Assembly (NCBI RefSeq): GCF_025642155.1
Contig: NZ_CP106798.1
Span: 2,666,001-2,730,000 of the forward strand
Source of the DNA: Streptomyces sp. HUAS 15-9
GTDB taxonomy: Bacteria; Actinomycetota; Actinomycetes; Streptomycetales; Streptomycetaceae
Reading direction: 5' to 3'
Length of the DNA: 64,000 nt
The notes under the pieces are model-generated. The model saw only the letters and a list, made by a program, of their open reading frames with translations, had not been told where the DNA came from and did not search any database. Positions within the stretch are counted from its first letter, which is position 1. Each line of letters begins with the position of its first letter. The position numbers and the translations under genes are program-made. Positions 11,515 to 22,506 of this stretch are shown here, in pieces.

Positions 11515-12651
11515 ATGGTGGGACTCCGGCGGTGGGCACGAGCACGTGTGCGGGTGCTCACGGTGGTGCTGGCCGTGCTCGGCGTGCAGTTGAGCTGGCT
11601 CGTGGCGCCCGCGTACGCGTGCGGCTGCGGGGCTATGGTGCCGCAGGCGCAGCGGCAGATCAGTGTGTCCCGTGAGACGTCCGTGCTGCGCTGGGACGGG
11701 CGGCAGGAGCAGATCGAGATGCGGCTGACCGTGCAGGGCGACACGGACCGGGCCGCGTGGATCATGCCGGTCCCGCACCGCGCGTCCGTGGACCTCGGCG
11801 ACCCGGCGCTGTTCGACCAGTTGGACGCCGCCACCGCGCCCGTGCACCGCACCCGGCACCACTTCTGGCCCCAGGCCGGCGACTGGCCGCTCGACGGCGC
11901 GGATGACGACAACGCCGAAGCGCCACCTGCCGCGGGCGCCGCTCCGCCCCGGGTGGGTGTCGTCGACCGGCAGCGGCTCGGGCCCTTCGACGTCGCCCGG
12001 CTCACCGCCACCGATCCCGGTGCCCTGGACAACTGGCTGCGCACCAACGGCTTCACCTTCCCGCCCCGGCTGAGCGACGCCCTCCAGCCGTACGTCGACC
12101 GGCACTGGGAGTACGTGGCGGTCCGGCTGGCCCCGGAGACCGCCGGCGCTTCCCTGAGCGGTGCCCTCGACCCGATCCACCTGACCTTCGCCACCGACGA
12201 GCCCGTCTACCCGATGCGTCTGTCCCGGCTCGCCCGTACCCCGCAGTCGCTCGGCCTGTACGTCCTGGCCGCGCACCGCATGGAGCCGCGCAGCTCGATC
12301 GGCGGCGCACCGCCCCGGGTCCTCTTCGCCGGTCGCCTCAGCGCGCCCGAGGGCCCGCTGGCCCGCCTCGCCTCCGGCACCCCGTATCTGACCGCCGTGG
12401 CCCAGGAGTTCCCGCAGCCCTCCCTCATCTTTGCCGACCACGTGCTGCGCCGGACCGCCTCGGACACGCCGTACCAGCAGGTGATCTACCAGGACCGGTT
12501 GCTGGAGGTGGCCGGGATGCCGGCGTGGCTGCTGACGATCGGGGGCTCCCTGGCCCTGGTCGTCGCCGTCGCCGCGCTGATCGCCGTCCGGCATGCGCGG
12601 CGGCCCGTCGTACCCCCGCCGCCGGTGCACCCCCCTGCGCCGATCGGCTGA
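11515..12651 (+). CDS. DUF2330 membrane-anchored extracytoplasmic protein
   Basis: About 378 residues. A signal segment ends at APAYACGCGAMV, the CGCGA motif typical of DUF2330 mature N-termini; the large outer domain contains AAWIMPVPHRASVDLGD and YVDRHWEYVAVRLAPE, and a transmembrane helix (about 337-358) precedes a short Pro-rich cytoplasmic tail. The function of DUF2330 is not known. ATG 11515 is chosen because it begins the basic signal sequence; GTG 11518 is equally possible and the long upstream frame is not supported. Confidence 0.8.
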   Translation: MVGLRRWARARVRVLTVVLAVLGVQLSWLVAPAYACGCGAMVPQAQRQISVSRETSVLRWDGRQEQIEMRLTVQGDTDRAAWIMPVPHRASVDLGDPALFDQLDAATAPVHRTRHHFWPQAGDWPLDGADDDNAEAPPAAGAAPPRVGVVDRQRLGPFDVARLTATDPGALDNWLRTNGFTFPPRLSDALQPYVDRHWEYVAVRLAPETAGASLSGALDPIHLTFATDEPVYPMRLSRLARTPQSLGLYVLAAHRMEPRSSIGGAPPRVLFAGRLSAPEGPLARLASGTPYLTAVAQEFPQPSLIFADHVLRRTASDTPYQQVIYQDRLLEVAGMPAWLLTIGGSLALVVAVAALIAVRHARRPVVPPPPVHPPAPIG

Positions 12652-12717
12652 CAAGGAACGGGTGCTCCGGAGATTCGCTGACACGGAACCGGTGCGCGAC
12701 TACCTTCGTTAGCCCAG

Positions 12718-12738
12718 CTAGTTAGAAAATCTAACTAG
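12718..12738. promoter_or_regulatory. 21-bp palindromic operator upstream of the O-methyltransferase
   Basis: CTAGTTAGA and TCTAACTAG form a perfect 9-bp inverted repeat around AAA. It ends 20 bp before the start codon and sits in a locally AT-rich patch, so a bound dimer would block transcription or initiation. The regulator is not encoded next door; MarR or TetR types are plausible. Confidence 0.6.
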
Positions 12739-12758
12739 ACACGAAAGGCAGTAGGTGC

Positions 12759-13433
12759 ATGAGCGGGTCGCAGCTCTGGGACGACGTCGACTTCTACTTC
12801 TCCAGCCACCTCGCGCCGGACGACGAGGCGCTCCAGGCGGCGCTGCGCGACAGTGAGGCCGCCGGACTCCCGCATGTCAATGTCACGGCGAACCAGGGCA
12901 AGTTTCTCCAGCTGCTTGCCCAGATCCAGGACGCCCACAACATCCTGGAGATCGGCACGCTGGGCGGCTACAGCACGATCTGGCTCGGCCGCGCCCTCCC
13001 TGCCGACGGCCGGCTGATCTCCCTGGAGTACAGCCCCAGGCACGCCGAGGTCGCGGTCCGCAACATCGCCCGCGCCGGTCTGGAGAAGATCGTCGAGGTG
13101 CGGGTGGGCCCGGCCCTGGACTCGCTGCCCCAGCTGGCCGACGAGAACCCGGCCCCCTTCGACCTGGTCTTCATCGACGCCGACAAGGTCAACAACGCGA
13201 ACTACGTGGAGTGGGCGCTGAAGCTCACCCGCGCGGGCAGCCTGATCATCATCGACAACGTGGTGCGCGGCGGCCGGGTGGTCGACGCGGCGAGCTACGA
13301 CGACCCGGACGTCCGCGGCAACCGCGCCGCCATCGAGCTGATCGCCGCCCACCCCCGGCTCACCGGCACGGCGATCCAGACGGTGGGCAGCAAGGGCCAC
13401 GACGGCTTCGCCCTGGCCCGGGTGCTGGCCTAG
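12759..13433 (+). CDS. SAM-dependent O-methyltransferase (family 3, catechol-type)
   Basis: A 224-residue class I methyltransferase. The SAM-binding motif I is ILEIGTLGGYSTIW, followed by LISLEYSPRHAEVA; the metal-binding FIDADKVNNANYVEW and LIIIDNVVRGG blocks are those of cation-dependent O-methyltransferases acting on catechols or caffeoyl-CoA-like substrates. ATG 12759 follows AAAGG at 12744-12748. The palindrome just upstream suggests inducible expression. The substrate is unknown; related Streptomyces proteins are annotated only as O-methyltransferases. Confidence 0.87.
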   Translation: MSGSQLWDDVDFYFSSHLAPDDEALQAALRDSEAAGLPHVNVTANQGKFLQLLAQIQDAHNILEIGTLGGYSTIWLGRALPADGRLISLEYSPRHAEVAVRNIARAGLEKIVEVRVGPALDSLPQLADENPAPFDLVFIDADKVNNANYVEWALKLTRAGSLIIIDNVVRGGRVVDAASYDDPDVRGNRAAIELIAAHPRLTGTAIQTVGSKGHDGFALARVLA

Positions 13434-13466
13434 GGGCGGGCCCGCCGGGCTCCCTGAACCCCCGCT

Positions 13467-13859
13467 CTACACCTCGTGGTAGAAGCCCACGTTGACGCTG
13501 CGCGGTCCGGTGCGGTCCTGGATGATGATCTCGCCGGAGCCGCCCCGGGGCAGCGGCACGATCCCGCCGTAGGCGACGAGCTGGGCGTACTCCCCGACCA
13601 CCAGCCGCACCACGGACGACGGGTCGGGCTGCGAACCGCGCAGCCACGTCACCTGCCAGCCCCCGTCAGGGCCGCACAGGAACTCCAGGTGGACCCGCGA
13701 GACGAACAGCCAGTCGTCGGGTGTGGCCAGACGGCACACGGACCCGTCCCGGCCGACCCGCAGCACGGCGCCCGGTTCGCTGGGCGCGTCGGCCATGAGC
13801 ATGCCGGCCGTGGCGCCCGCGTCCGCCGCGGAGACGGTGGCCATGGTGAGTTCGAGCAC
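13467..13859 (-). CDS. Small FHA-like domain protein
   Basis: A 130-residue protein. VLRVGRDGSVCRLATPDDWLFVSRVHLEF resembles the FHA beta-sandwich, with G-R near the first loop and S-R-x-H-x-E in the phosphothreonine-binding region, followed by GWQVTWLRGSQ. Such domains bind phosphothreonine peptides made by Ser/Thr kinases. No other domain is present. GTG 13859 has CAGGGGG upstream. No kinase gene lies nearby, so the partner is unknown. Confidence 0.7.
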   Translation of the reverse strand: MLELTMATVSAADAGATAGMLMADAPSEPGAVLRVGRDGSVCRLATPDDWLFVSRVHLEFLCGPDGGWQVTWLRGSQPDPSSVVRLVVGEYAQLVAYGGIVPLPRGGSGEIIIQDRTGPRSVNVGFYHEV

Positions 13860-13960
13860 GTGCGTTCCCCCTGAAGTGCGCTTGACCTGATTCCAAGTGT
13901 GCCTCTACAGCGGCCGCATGATAATTCGCCCGGCCCCACCGCGTCCGGCACAATGGACTC

Positions 13961-14398
13961 ATGACCGAGCGAAAGCCACCGGGCGTGCCGTTCGAGTCCT
14001 GGGTCGACAAACAGATCCACGATGCGCAGGGGCGCGGTGAGTTCGACCGACTCCCGGGCGCGGGTCAGCCGTTGCCGCCCGGCACGGACACGACGTACGA
14101 CGAACTGTGGTGGGTCAAGCGCAAGATGGTCCGGGAGGGTCTGGCGGTGCTGCCCCCGTCCCTGGCCCTGCGCAAGGAGGCCGAGGACGCGCTCGCGGCG
14201 GCGTACGCGGCGCCCTCGGAGCGGATCGCGCGGAAGATCATCACCGATGTCAATGTCAAGATCCGCGACATGATGTTCAAGCCGCCGCCCGGTCCCCCGC
14301 TGGGCAAGAAGCCGTACGACGTCGAGGAGGTCGTACGGGAGTGGCACCAGCGGCGGGACCGGCGGGAGAACCGGGCGGCCGGCACGGAGGGGGCGTAG
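13961..14398 (+). CDS. DUF1992 (DNAJC28-conserved domain) protein
   Basis: A 145-residue protein. The N-terminal WVDKQIHDAQGRGEFDRLPGAGQPL is the DUF1992 hallmark shared with DnaJ homologue subfamily C member 28. YDELWWVKRKMVREG and a helical IARKIITDVNVKIRDM segment follow. No J domain is present. Its function is not established; bacterial members are short soluble proteins. The start is well placed, with no strong ribosome site, so the message may be leaderless. It converges on the SnoaL-like gene with one base between stop codons. Confidence 0.85.
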   Translation: MTERKPPGVPFESWVDKQIHDAQGRGEFDRLPGAGQPLPPGTDTTYDELWWVKRKMVREGLAVLPPSLALRKEAEDALAAAYAAPSERIARKIITDVNVKIRDMMFKPPPGPPLGKKPYDVEEVVREWHQRRDRRENRAAGTEGA

Positions 14399-14399
14399 C

Positions 14400-14783
14400 T
14401 CAGTCCGTGAAGCGGCGCAGTCCCGTCACCGACCACACGGTGGCGATACGGCCGTCGGCCACCTCGAACAGGTCGATGCCGCTCTTCTGGTCGCCGTCGG
14501 CAAGTGTGACGTACCAGCTGGAGGCGACCCGGCCCAGGTGGGTGTCGACCATGGGGGTGCCGTCGACGGTGTAGCGCAGGCCGGGCTTGGCGGTGCGGAA
14601 GGCGGAGACGTAGTCGACGATGCCCTGGGGACCCTGGATCTTGTCGGTCTCCGCGTTGTCGGGGTCATTGCCGAAGCGGATGCGGAAGTCGGGGGCGAGG
14701 AAGGTCTCCGGGTCACTGAAGTCGCCGTTCCACAGGGCGGTCCAGCGCTCGAAGAGAGCGATTCCGGTGTCCGAAGAGGTCAT
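14400..14783 (-). CDS. NTF2/SnoaL-like fold protein
   Basis: A 127-residue single-domain protein: MTSSDTGIALFERWTALWNGD, then APDFRIRFGN, GIVDYVSAFRTAKPGLRY and WYVTLADGDQKSGIDLFEVADG, the alternating helix and curved sheet pattern of the SnoaL/NTF2 superfamily. Members bind small ligands or act as isomerases, cyclases or hydrolases; no catalytic residue set can be assigned. ATG 14783 follows AAAGG. The WYL regulator lies 85 bp upstream on the same strand and may share its transcript. Confidence 0.78.
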   Translation of the reverse strand: MTSSDTGIALFERWTALWNGDFSDPETFLAPDFRIRFGNDPDNAETDKIQGPQGIVDYVSAFRTAKPGLRYTVDGTPMVDTHLGRVASSWYVTLADGDQKSGIDLFEVADGRIATVWSVTGLRRFTD

Positions 14784-14868
14784 GGCCGATGCCTTTCGTC
14801 GTATGTATGTCGTCCTTCGCCCACCAGCCTCCGGCTCCTCCGCGACACCGCCCTGTCGGTGATTGGCG

Positions 14869-15588
14869 TCACATTCCGATCTCACTGAGGGGTACGACGT
14901 CCGAACCGAGCGTGTCGAGCGAGGCCAGGTCGGCCGGCCGGTCCGGGGCCCGCTCGTCGAGTGCCTCGACGGCCCGGATGCGGTCCAGCCGGAAGCCCCG
15001 GGGTGCCCCGCGCAGCCGGCACCAGGCCGCCAGATACCAGTGCTCCTCCCCGCCGAGGAAGCCGAGCGGCTCCACGTCCCGCCCGGTGACGGCGCCCTCC
15101 GCGTCCGCGTACTCCAGGCGCAGCACCCGCCCCGCCGACAGCGCCTCCCGCAGCGGGCCGGGGACCATCGGCCCGGCGGTGCGTTCCGGCCGCGCCGCCG
15201 GGACGAGCAACTGGACGCGCCCCGCCATCTCGGCCGCCGCGCCGCGCTCCCGCTCCGGCATCACCGCGAGCACCTTGTGCAGGGCGCTGCGCGCGTCGGC
15301 CGCGAACGGGGTGCCGGCCAGCGCGTGCAGCCCCACCGCCAGGGCCGTCGCCTCGGCCGGGGTGATGGTCAGCGGCGGCAGTGTGCGCTCCCTGTCGAGG
15401 ACGTATCCGCCGGTGCGGCCCGGCTCCGCGTGGATCGGCACCCCGGACTGCTGGAGCGCGGCCAGGTCCCGCTCGATCGTGCGGACGCTGACCTCGAAGC
15501 GCCGGGCGAGCGCGCGGGCGCTGCGCGGGCGGGGAGCGGCGGCGCGAAGTTCTTCGACGAGGGCGTAGAGACGGTCGGTGCGGTTCAC
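14869..15588 (-). CDS. HTH-WYL transcriptional regulator
   Basis: About 239 residues. An N-terminal DeoR-like HTH (RTDRLYALVEELRAAAP, ALARRFEVSVRTIERDLAAL, GRTGGYVL) is followed by a WYL domain with VLRLEYADAEG, EPLGFLGGEEHWYLAAWCR and FRLDRIRAVE. WYL domains sense nucleic acid or small ligands, and many act as repressors. GTG 15588 begins the HTH; the larger frame upstream runs antisense to the GNAT gene and is not real. It likely controls the SnoaL-like gene or the divergent GNAT gene 111 bp away. Confidence 0.82.
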   Translation of the reverse strand: MNRTDRLYALVEELRAAAPRPRSARALARRFEVSVRTIERDLAALQQSGVPIHAEPGRTGGYVLDRERTLPPLTITPAEATALAVGLHALAGTPFAADARSALHKVLAVMPERERGAAAEMAGRVQLLVPAARPERTAGPMVPGPLREALSAGRVLRLEYADAEGAVTGRDVEPLGFLGGEEHWYLAAWCRLRGAPRGFRLDRIRAVEALDERAPDRPADLASLDTLGSDVVPLSEIGM

Positions 15589-15699
15589 GGTGACAAGTCT
15601 GCTGGGCGACGAGCGCATCGAGTGGCGCAGGATCCAGGTGCCGGACTCGCCCGAGGTCACGGATATCCGGTTGCGCGGGATCAACCCGCCCCCCTGACA

Positions 15700-18286
<2,587 letters not shown>

Positions 18287-18365
18287 TTATGGCCCGTTGA
18301 GTCGCATCACGATGTGAGGGGCCTCTGCATATTCTCGGGACTTCGTGAGGGGAGGGGACGACTAC

Positions 18366-19376
18366 GTGACTGAAGCCAAGGGCCTCCAGTGCCCGGAGTG
18401 CGGGGCGCCGAAGGGGCCGGGCAACACTCCGTCGTGCGACTGCGCACGGCGGGCGTCCGACGCCCTGCGCGACACGCGTACGGCGGAGGCGGCCGCGGCG
18501 GAGGATTTCGATCCGTTGCGGATACGGCCGTATGTCGAGTTGGGGGGATCGGCGACAGAGGGCTCCGCGACAGAGGGCTCCGCGACAGAGGGGCTCGCGC
18601 CGGCGGGATCCTCGTCTGCGGCTTCCACCGAGGGCGAGGGGGTCACCCAGCCGATCCCCGCCCCCGAGGTCACCGCGCCGCTGCGCCCGGTCACCGGGCC
18701 GAGCACTACTGACCTGCGTCTTTTTGAGCCCGGCGGGGGTGAGCCGGGTGAGCCGGCCTACGGGCCGGAGGAGGAGCGGCGGCCGCGCCGGTCCCGCCGC
18801 GCCCTGGTGCTCTCCGCCGCCGGAGCGGTGGTCACGGTCGTCGCGGCGGCGGGTTTCGCGAGCGGGCTGTTCTCGTACGAGACGCCGTCGCGGGACGGGG
18901 CCGCGCCCCAGGAGGTGCGGGAGAGCGTGCCCGAGGTGACGAACGGAGCGGCGTCGCAGCGGGCGACCACGGCGGCGGCGTCCGCGCGCCCGACCTCGGC
19001 GTCACCCTCGCCGTCGGCGACGGTGTCCGCGAGCCCGAGCCCCTCGCCCACGCCCTCGAAGGCGACTCCGTCCGCGACGCCGTCCCGCTCGGCGACACCG
19101 AGCCAGACGGCGACGTTCACCGGCCCGCAGCGCTCCGCGCAGCCCACGTCGGCACCGGTGCTGCGACGCGGCGACCGTGGACCGGAGGTCACCGAACTCC
19201 AGCTCCGGCTGGGCCGCCTGAACCTCTACATCGGCGACGCCGACGGCACCTACAGCGTCCAGGTCGAGGACGCCGTACGCCGCTACCAGCTGGCCCGCGC
19301 CATCGACTCCGACGAGCCTGGGGTGTACGGGGCGGCCACGCGGGCGCTGCTGGAGAAGGAGACGCCGGAGCCGTAG
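18366..19376 (+). CDS. Membrane-anchored peptidoglycan-binding protein
   Basis: About 336 residues. A cytosolic zinc-ribbon-like start (LQCPECGAPKGPG, SCDCARR) and a Thr-Glu-Gly-Ser-Ala repeat lie before a transmembrane helix (ALVLSAAGAVVTVVAAAGF). Outside the cell a Ser/Thr/Pro-rich linker leads to one PG_binding_1 domain (LRRGDRGPEVTELQLRLGRL ... EDAVRRYQLARAI). GTG 18366 has GGAGGGGA 8 bases upstream. The protein probably anchors in the membrane and grips the cell wall. A decayed copy of its last 25 codons lies 524 bp downstream. Confidence 0.82.
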   Translation: MTEAKGLQCPECGAPKGPGNTPSCDCARRASDALRDTRTAEAAAAEDFDPLRIRPYVELGGSATEGSATEGSATEGLAPAGSSSAASTEGEGVTQPIPAPEVTAPLRPVTGPSTTDLRLFEPGGGEPGEPAYGPEEERRPRRSRRALVLSAAGAVVTVVAAAGFASGLFSYETPSRDGAAPQEVRESVPEVTNGAASQRATTAAASARPTSASPSPSATVSASPSPSPTPSKATPSATPSRSATPSQTATFTGPQRSAQPTSAPVLRRGDRGPEVTELQLRLGRLNLYIGDADGTYSVQVEDAVRRYQLARAIDSDEPGVYGAATRALLEKETPEP

Positions 19377-19413
19377 CGCCGTGCTGACTTGTGCGAGGTG
19401 GCGCACGTGGATA

Positions 19414-19623
19414 ATGCCCGGGGTGACCTCAGAGACAGATCGCCCCAGGTGGTGGTTCGGGCTGCGCGGCTTTTCGTTCTTCCTGGCGGGCGGCGGCCTC
19501 GGCTTCTTCGCCTACGCGGTGGTCTCGCATCGGCCGGGCGGGGCGCCGTGGGGATGGCTGCTGCTCGGAGCGATGGTCTGCGGGACGCTCAGCGCCCTGT
19601 TTCCGAGGCGGCGTCGGCGTTGA
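19414..19623 (+). CDS. Small membrane protein
   Basis: About 69 residues from ATG 19414. Two hydrophobic helices (FSFFLAGGGLGFFAYAVV and WGWLLLGAMVCGTLSALF) are separated by a short loop, and the protein ends in RRRRR. GTG 19381 is an in-frame alternative. It lies between the peptidoglycan-binding gene and its remnant. No family is recognised. Confidence 0.55.
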   Translation: MPGVTSETDRPRWWFGLRGFSFFLAGGGLGFFAYAVVSHRPGGAPWGWLLLGAMVCGTLSALFPRRRRR

Positions 19624-19700
19624 GCCATGTGTGCCCCCGGCGGTCGCACGACCAGGGGATGTCGCTTGGATCATCCCAGTGCCGCGGGCCCGGGCACACA

Positions 19701-19742
19701 CTCCCCCAAGCTCTCGTCTTCGCTCGAGCAGGGGGCACCCCA
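19701..19742. repeat. Dispersed GC-rich hairpin element, copy 1
   Basis: CTCCCCCAAGCTCT, a spacer, then CTCGAGCAGGGGGCACCCC. The same element recurs in reverse at 50632-50664 and in this orientation at 56879-56912. The ends CTCCCCC and GGGGG pair with AAGCTCT/GAGC in the middle. This copy has about 10 extra bases in the loop. It is an intergenic element of a type recurrent in Streptomyces. Confidence 0.65.
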
Positions 19743-19824
19743 GTGACCCCGCTCGGGTGCGGGAGCGGGCCGGTCGGGGCCGCCGGACGCGGGGCAGGTC
19801 CGGCCGCCGGACCGCACCGTTCAT

Positions 19825-19900
19825 CATCGACTCCGACGAACCCTGCGCGTCCGGAGCGGCCACGCGCACGCTGCTGGAGAAGGAGACACCAGAGCCGTGA
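19825..19900 (+). pseudogene. 3' remnant copy of the peptidoglycan-binding gene
   Basis: These 76 bases align without gaps to 19301-19376, the end of the peptidoglycan-binding gene; a hand count gives about 63 identities. The encoded ending IDSDEPCASGAATRTLLEKE parallels IDSDEPGVYGAATRALLEKE. The stop codon position is kept, but no domain or start remains upstream. It is a partial duplicate or deletion scar. Confidence 0.6.
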
Positions 19901-19943
19901 CGCGGTGCCGACAGACACCAGGCACCGAGGACCGGGGCCCGTC

Positions 19944-20630
19944 CTAGGCCCTGCCGATGTGCAGCCGGATCGTCCCGTCGCCCGCTGCCTCGACCCTGAC
20001 CCGCGTCAAGTCCTCCACGACCACGTCCGGCCCGTGGAACCGGGCTCGTGTTCCGACCCCCACGACCCGCATCCCGGCGGCCCGGCCGGCCGTGATGCCC
20101 GCGAAGGAGTCCTCGAACACGATGCAGTCGGCGGGGTCGACGCCCAGTTCCGCGGCTCCCTTCAGGAAGCCCTCGGGGTCGGGCTTGCTCGCGCCGACCG
20201 ACTCGGCGGTGACGCGGACGTCCGGGAGGCGGAGCCCCGCAGCGGCCATGCGGGCCGTCGACAGGGCCACGTCGGCGGAGGTCACCAGGGCGTGCGGGAG
20301 CCCGCGCAGGGAGGCCAGGAACTCCGGCGCGCCGGGGATCGCGACGACGCCCTCCACGTCCGAGGTCTCCTCCGCGAGCATGCGCGTGTTGTCGGCGAGG
20401 TTCTGCTCGACGGGCCGGTCCGGCAGCAGGACCGCCATGGACGCGTGGCCCTGGCGCCCGTGCACGACCTTCATCACCTCGTGCCCGTCCAGCCCGTGCC
20501 GCTCGGCCCAGCGCCGCCAGATCCGCTCCACGACGGCGTCCGAGTTGACGAGGGTGCCGTCCATGTCGAGCAGGAGGGCACGGGCGGTGAGGACAGCGGG
20601 CGTGGTCGTGGGCGTGGCGGTGGCCGTCAT
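19944..20630 (-). CDS. HAD-family sugar-phosphate phosphatase (PGMB/YfbT-like)
   Basis: A 228-residue HAD hydrolase. Motif I is LLLDMDGTLVNSD, with nucleophile Asp22 and acid Asp24; motif II is HALVTSADV; motif III is SVGASKPDPEGFLKGAAELG; motif IV is CIVFEDSFAGITAGRAAG. The cap lies between motifs I and II. This set fits cytosolic phosphatases acting on sugar phosphates or beta-phosphoglucomutases; GDP or glycerol-phosphate forms cannot be told apart. ATG 20630 follows TTGGAG. It is a single-gene unit. Confidence 0.85.
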   Translation of the reverse strand: MTATATPTTTPAVLTARALLLDMDGTLVNSDAVVERIWRRWAERHGLDGHEVMKVVHGRQGHASMAVLLPDRPVEQNLADNTRMLAEETSDVEGVVAIPGAPEFLASLRGLPHALVTSADVALSTARMAAAGLRLPDVRVTAESVGASKPDPEGFLKGAAELGVDPADCIVFEDSFAGITAGRAAGMRVVGVGTRARFHGPDVVVEDLTRVRVEAAGDGTIRLHIGRA

Positions 20631-20776
20631 CGGCAGCTCCAAGGCACGGGGGGAAGGACAAGGCGGCCCCGCCCGCCGGTCAGGGAAAACGGGCGGGAAC
20701 CACTTTGTTTCTCTACGATACAAAACCGGGGCGGGTCCCGCCACCACCCCCGGCGGGCATTCACCTGACGTTCAGC

Positions 20777-21358
20777 TCAGCCCGCCACGGCCTCCCACAG
20801 GCTCCACACGCCGAGCGTCAGCATCAGGAGCGCCGCGATCTTCGTGATGAGCCGCAGCGGCACCCGCTTCATCAGGGCCTTTCCACCGACGATGCCGAGT
20901 CCGGCGACCGCCCACAGGGCGAGCACCGCACCGAGGCCGACGGAGAGCGGGTCGTCGTAGCGGGCGGCGAGGTTCGCGGTCATGATCTGCGTGAGGTCAC
21001 CGAACTCGGCGACCAGGATGAGCATGAAGCCCGTACCGGCGACCTTCCAGAAGGACTGGTCGGCGGGCTTCTTGATCTCCTCCTCGCCGTCGTCCTTCTT
21101 CAGCAGCAGCATCGCGCCTCCGCCGAGGAAGAGGACACCGGTCAGCACGTGCACGATCTGCTGGGGCAGCAGCGTCAGCACACTGCCGGCCGCGACGGCG
21201 AGCGCGACGTGCAGCAGGAAGGCGGCGGCGATACCCACGAAGACGTACGAGGCCCGGTAGCGGGTGCCGAGGACGAGGCCGGTCAGCGCGGTCTTGTCCG
21301 GCAGTTCGGCGAGGAAGATGACGCCGAAGACGAGCGCCGTCACGGTGATGCTGATCAA
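20777..21358 (-). CDS. GDT1/TMEM165 (UPF0016) manganese exporter
   Basis: A 193-residue membrane protein with two three-helix halves carrying the family's metal motifs ELPDKTA (helix 1) and EFGDLTQ (second half; the consensus is E-x-G-D-K/R-T/S). Family members export Mn2+ or Ca2+. TTG 21358 follows GAGGGA; GTG 21343 is the alternative. A yybP-ykoY manganese riboswitch lies upstream on the same strand, which strongly supports a role in relieving manganese excess. Confidence 0.9.
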   Translation of the reverse strand: MISITVTALVFGVIFLAELPDKTALTGLVLGTRYRASYVFVGIAAAFLLHVALAVAAGSVLTLLPQQIVHVLTGVLFLGGGAMLLLKKDDGEEEIKKPADQSFWKVAGTGFMLILVAEFGDLTQIMTANLAARYDDPLSVGLGAVLALWAVAGLGIVGGKALMKRVPLRLITKIAALLMLTLGVWSLWEAVAG

Positions 21359-21461
21359 AGTCCCTCAATCGGTCGGGGCCGCCCCACCGAGAGTTCTGTG
21401 CGTCACACGGAGACACCTCGGCATGGCAGCACACACGGCACCCGTGCCGTAGGGCACGGGC

Positions 21462-21582
21462 GTGCACTGCTTGCCGAAGGTCTCGCTGGCCGGCCTCGTG
21501 ACCGAGGTCCGGCTCCGGGCGCCGGCTCAGGCTGGCTGAGCAGTATGTCGACGGTCCGGCGAGGAGCTACTCCCCTTCTGCG
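21462..21582 (-). promoter_or_regulatory. yybP-ykoY manganese riboswitch
   Basis: Read on the minus strand, it holds GGGGAGTAG (21575-21567), CGTCGACATAC (21553-21543) and CGAGACCTTCGG (21485-21474), in the order and spacing of the yybP-ykoY aptamer whose loops L1 and L3 bind Mn2+. A perfect 8-bp hairpin at 21441-21460 follows and may be part of the expression platform. The coding start is 83 bp beyond. Established function: turns on Mn2+ exporters when Mn2+ is high. Confidence 0.88.
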
Positions 21583-21748
21583 CCACCCATCGTACGCGAC
21601 TCCTGCGCGACCGAAAGTTCGACGATAAACCTTGTCGTGTCATGAACACGTCACTAACTTCTCACCGAACGCACACCAACCGGCAACGCGGAGCCGGGAG
21701 CATTCACTCACCTGTGCCCCAACACCCCCACCCCACAAGGGAGTTCGC

Positions 21749-22393
21749 ATGCCGAAGTTCTACGCGCGTCGACGCCTTAGCATACTCGCGACGCTCACCG
21801 GTCTCATAGCCTCCGCCGTACTGTTCAACTCCCCGAGCGCCTCCGCCGCCCTCCCCACGCCGGTCAGCGCCGCCACCGCCCGCAGCTACCTCGCCCAGCT
21901 CACCGTGGCCACCGAGAACCGCACCGGCTACAGCCGCTCCCTGTTCCCGCTCTGGATCACCATCAGCGGATCCTGCAACACCCGTGAGACCGTCCTCAAG
22001 CGGGACGGCTCGAACGTCGTCACCGACTCCTCCTGCGCGGCCACCAGCGGCAGCTGGTACTCCCCGTACGACGGCGCCACCTGGACCGCCGCCTCCGACC
22101 TGGACATCGACCACCTCGTCCCGCTCGCCGAGGCCTGGGACTCCGGCGCCGGCCAGTGGACGACCTCCCGGCGCCAGGCCTTCGCCAACGACCTGACCCG
22201 CCCGCAGCTCATCGCCGTCACCGACAACGTGAACCAGGCCAAGGGCGACCAGGACCCGGCCACCTGGATGCCGTCGCGCACGGCGTACCGCTGCACCTAC
22301 GTGCGCGCCTGGGTCCAGGTGAAGTACTACTACGGCCTCTCGGTCGACTCGGCCGAGAAGACTGCGCTGACGAAGTACCTCGCCGGCTGCTGA
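21749..22393 (+). CDS. Secreted HNH nuclease (GmrSD/DUF1524 type)
   Basis: A 214-residue precursor with a Sec or Tat-like signal (RRRLSILATLTGLIAS, cleavage after SASA). The catalytic core is DLDIDHLVPLAEAWDSG, with the His-metal finger, and RPQLIAVTDNVNQAKGDQDP, with the N and K residues of DUF1524. Homologues are common secreted Streptomyces proteins and are presumed extracellular DNases. ATG 21749 follows ACAAGGGAG. The 165 bp upstream to the riboswitch holds no gene. Confidence 0.87.
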   Translation: MPKFYARRRLSILATLTGLIASAVLFNSPSASAALPTPVSAATARSYLAQLTVATENRTGYSRSLFPLWITISGSCNTRETVLKRDGSNVVTDSSCAATSGSWYSPYDGATWTAASDLDIDHLVPLAEAWDSGAGQWTTSRRQAFANDLTRPQLIAVTDNVNQAKGDQDPATWMPSRTAYRCTYVRAWVQVKYYYGLSVDSAEKTALTKYLAGC

Positions 22394-22506
22394 TCGGCCC
22401 CCACCGCACATCGGCCCACCGCAGATCGGCCAACTGCTGATCGCCGGAGTCTGTTCGCCCTCCCCTGTCGTTCAATACCGTACGAGTCCGACGGAGGAGG
22501 GCACCC

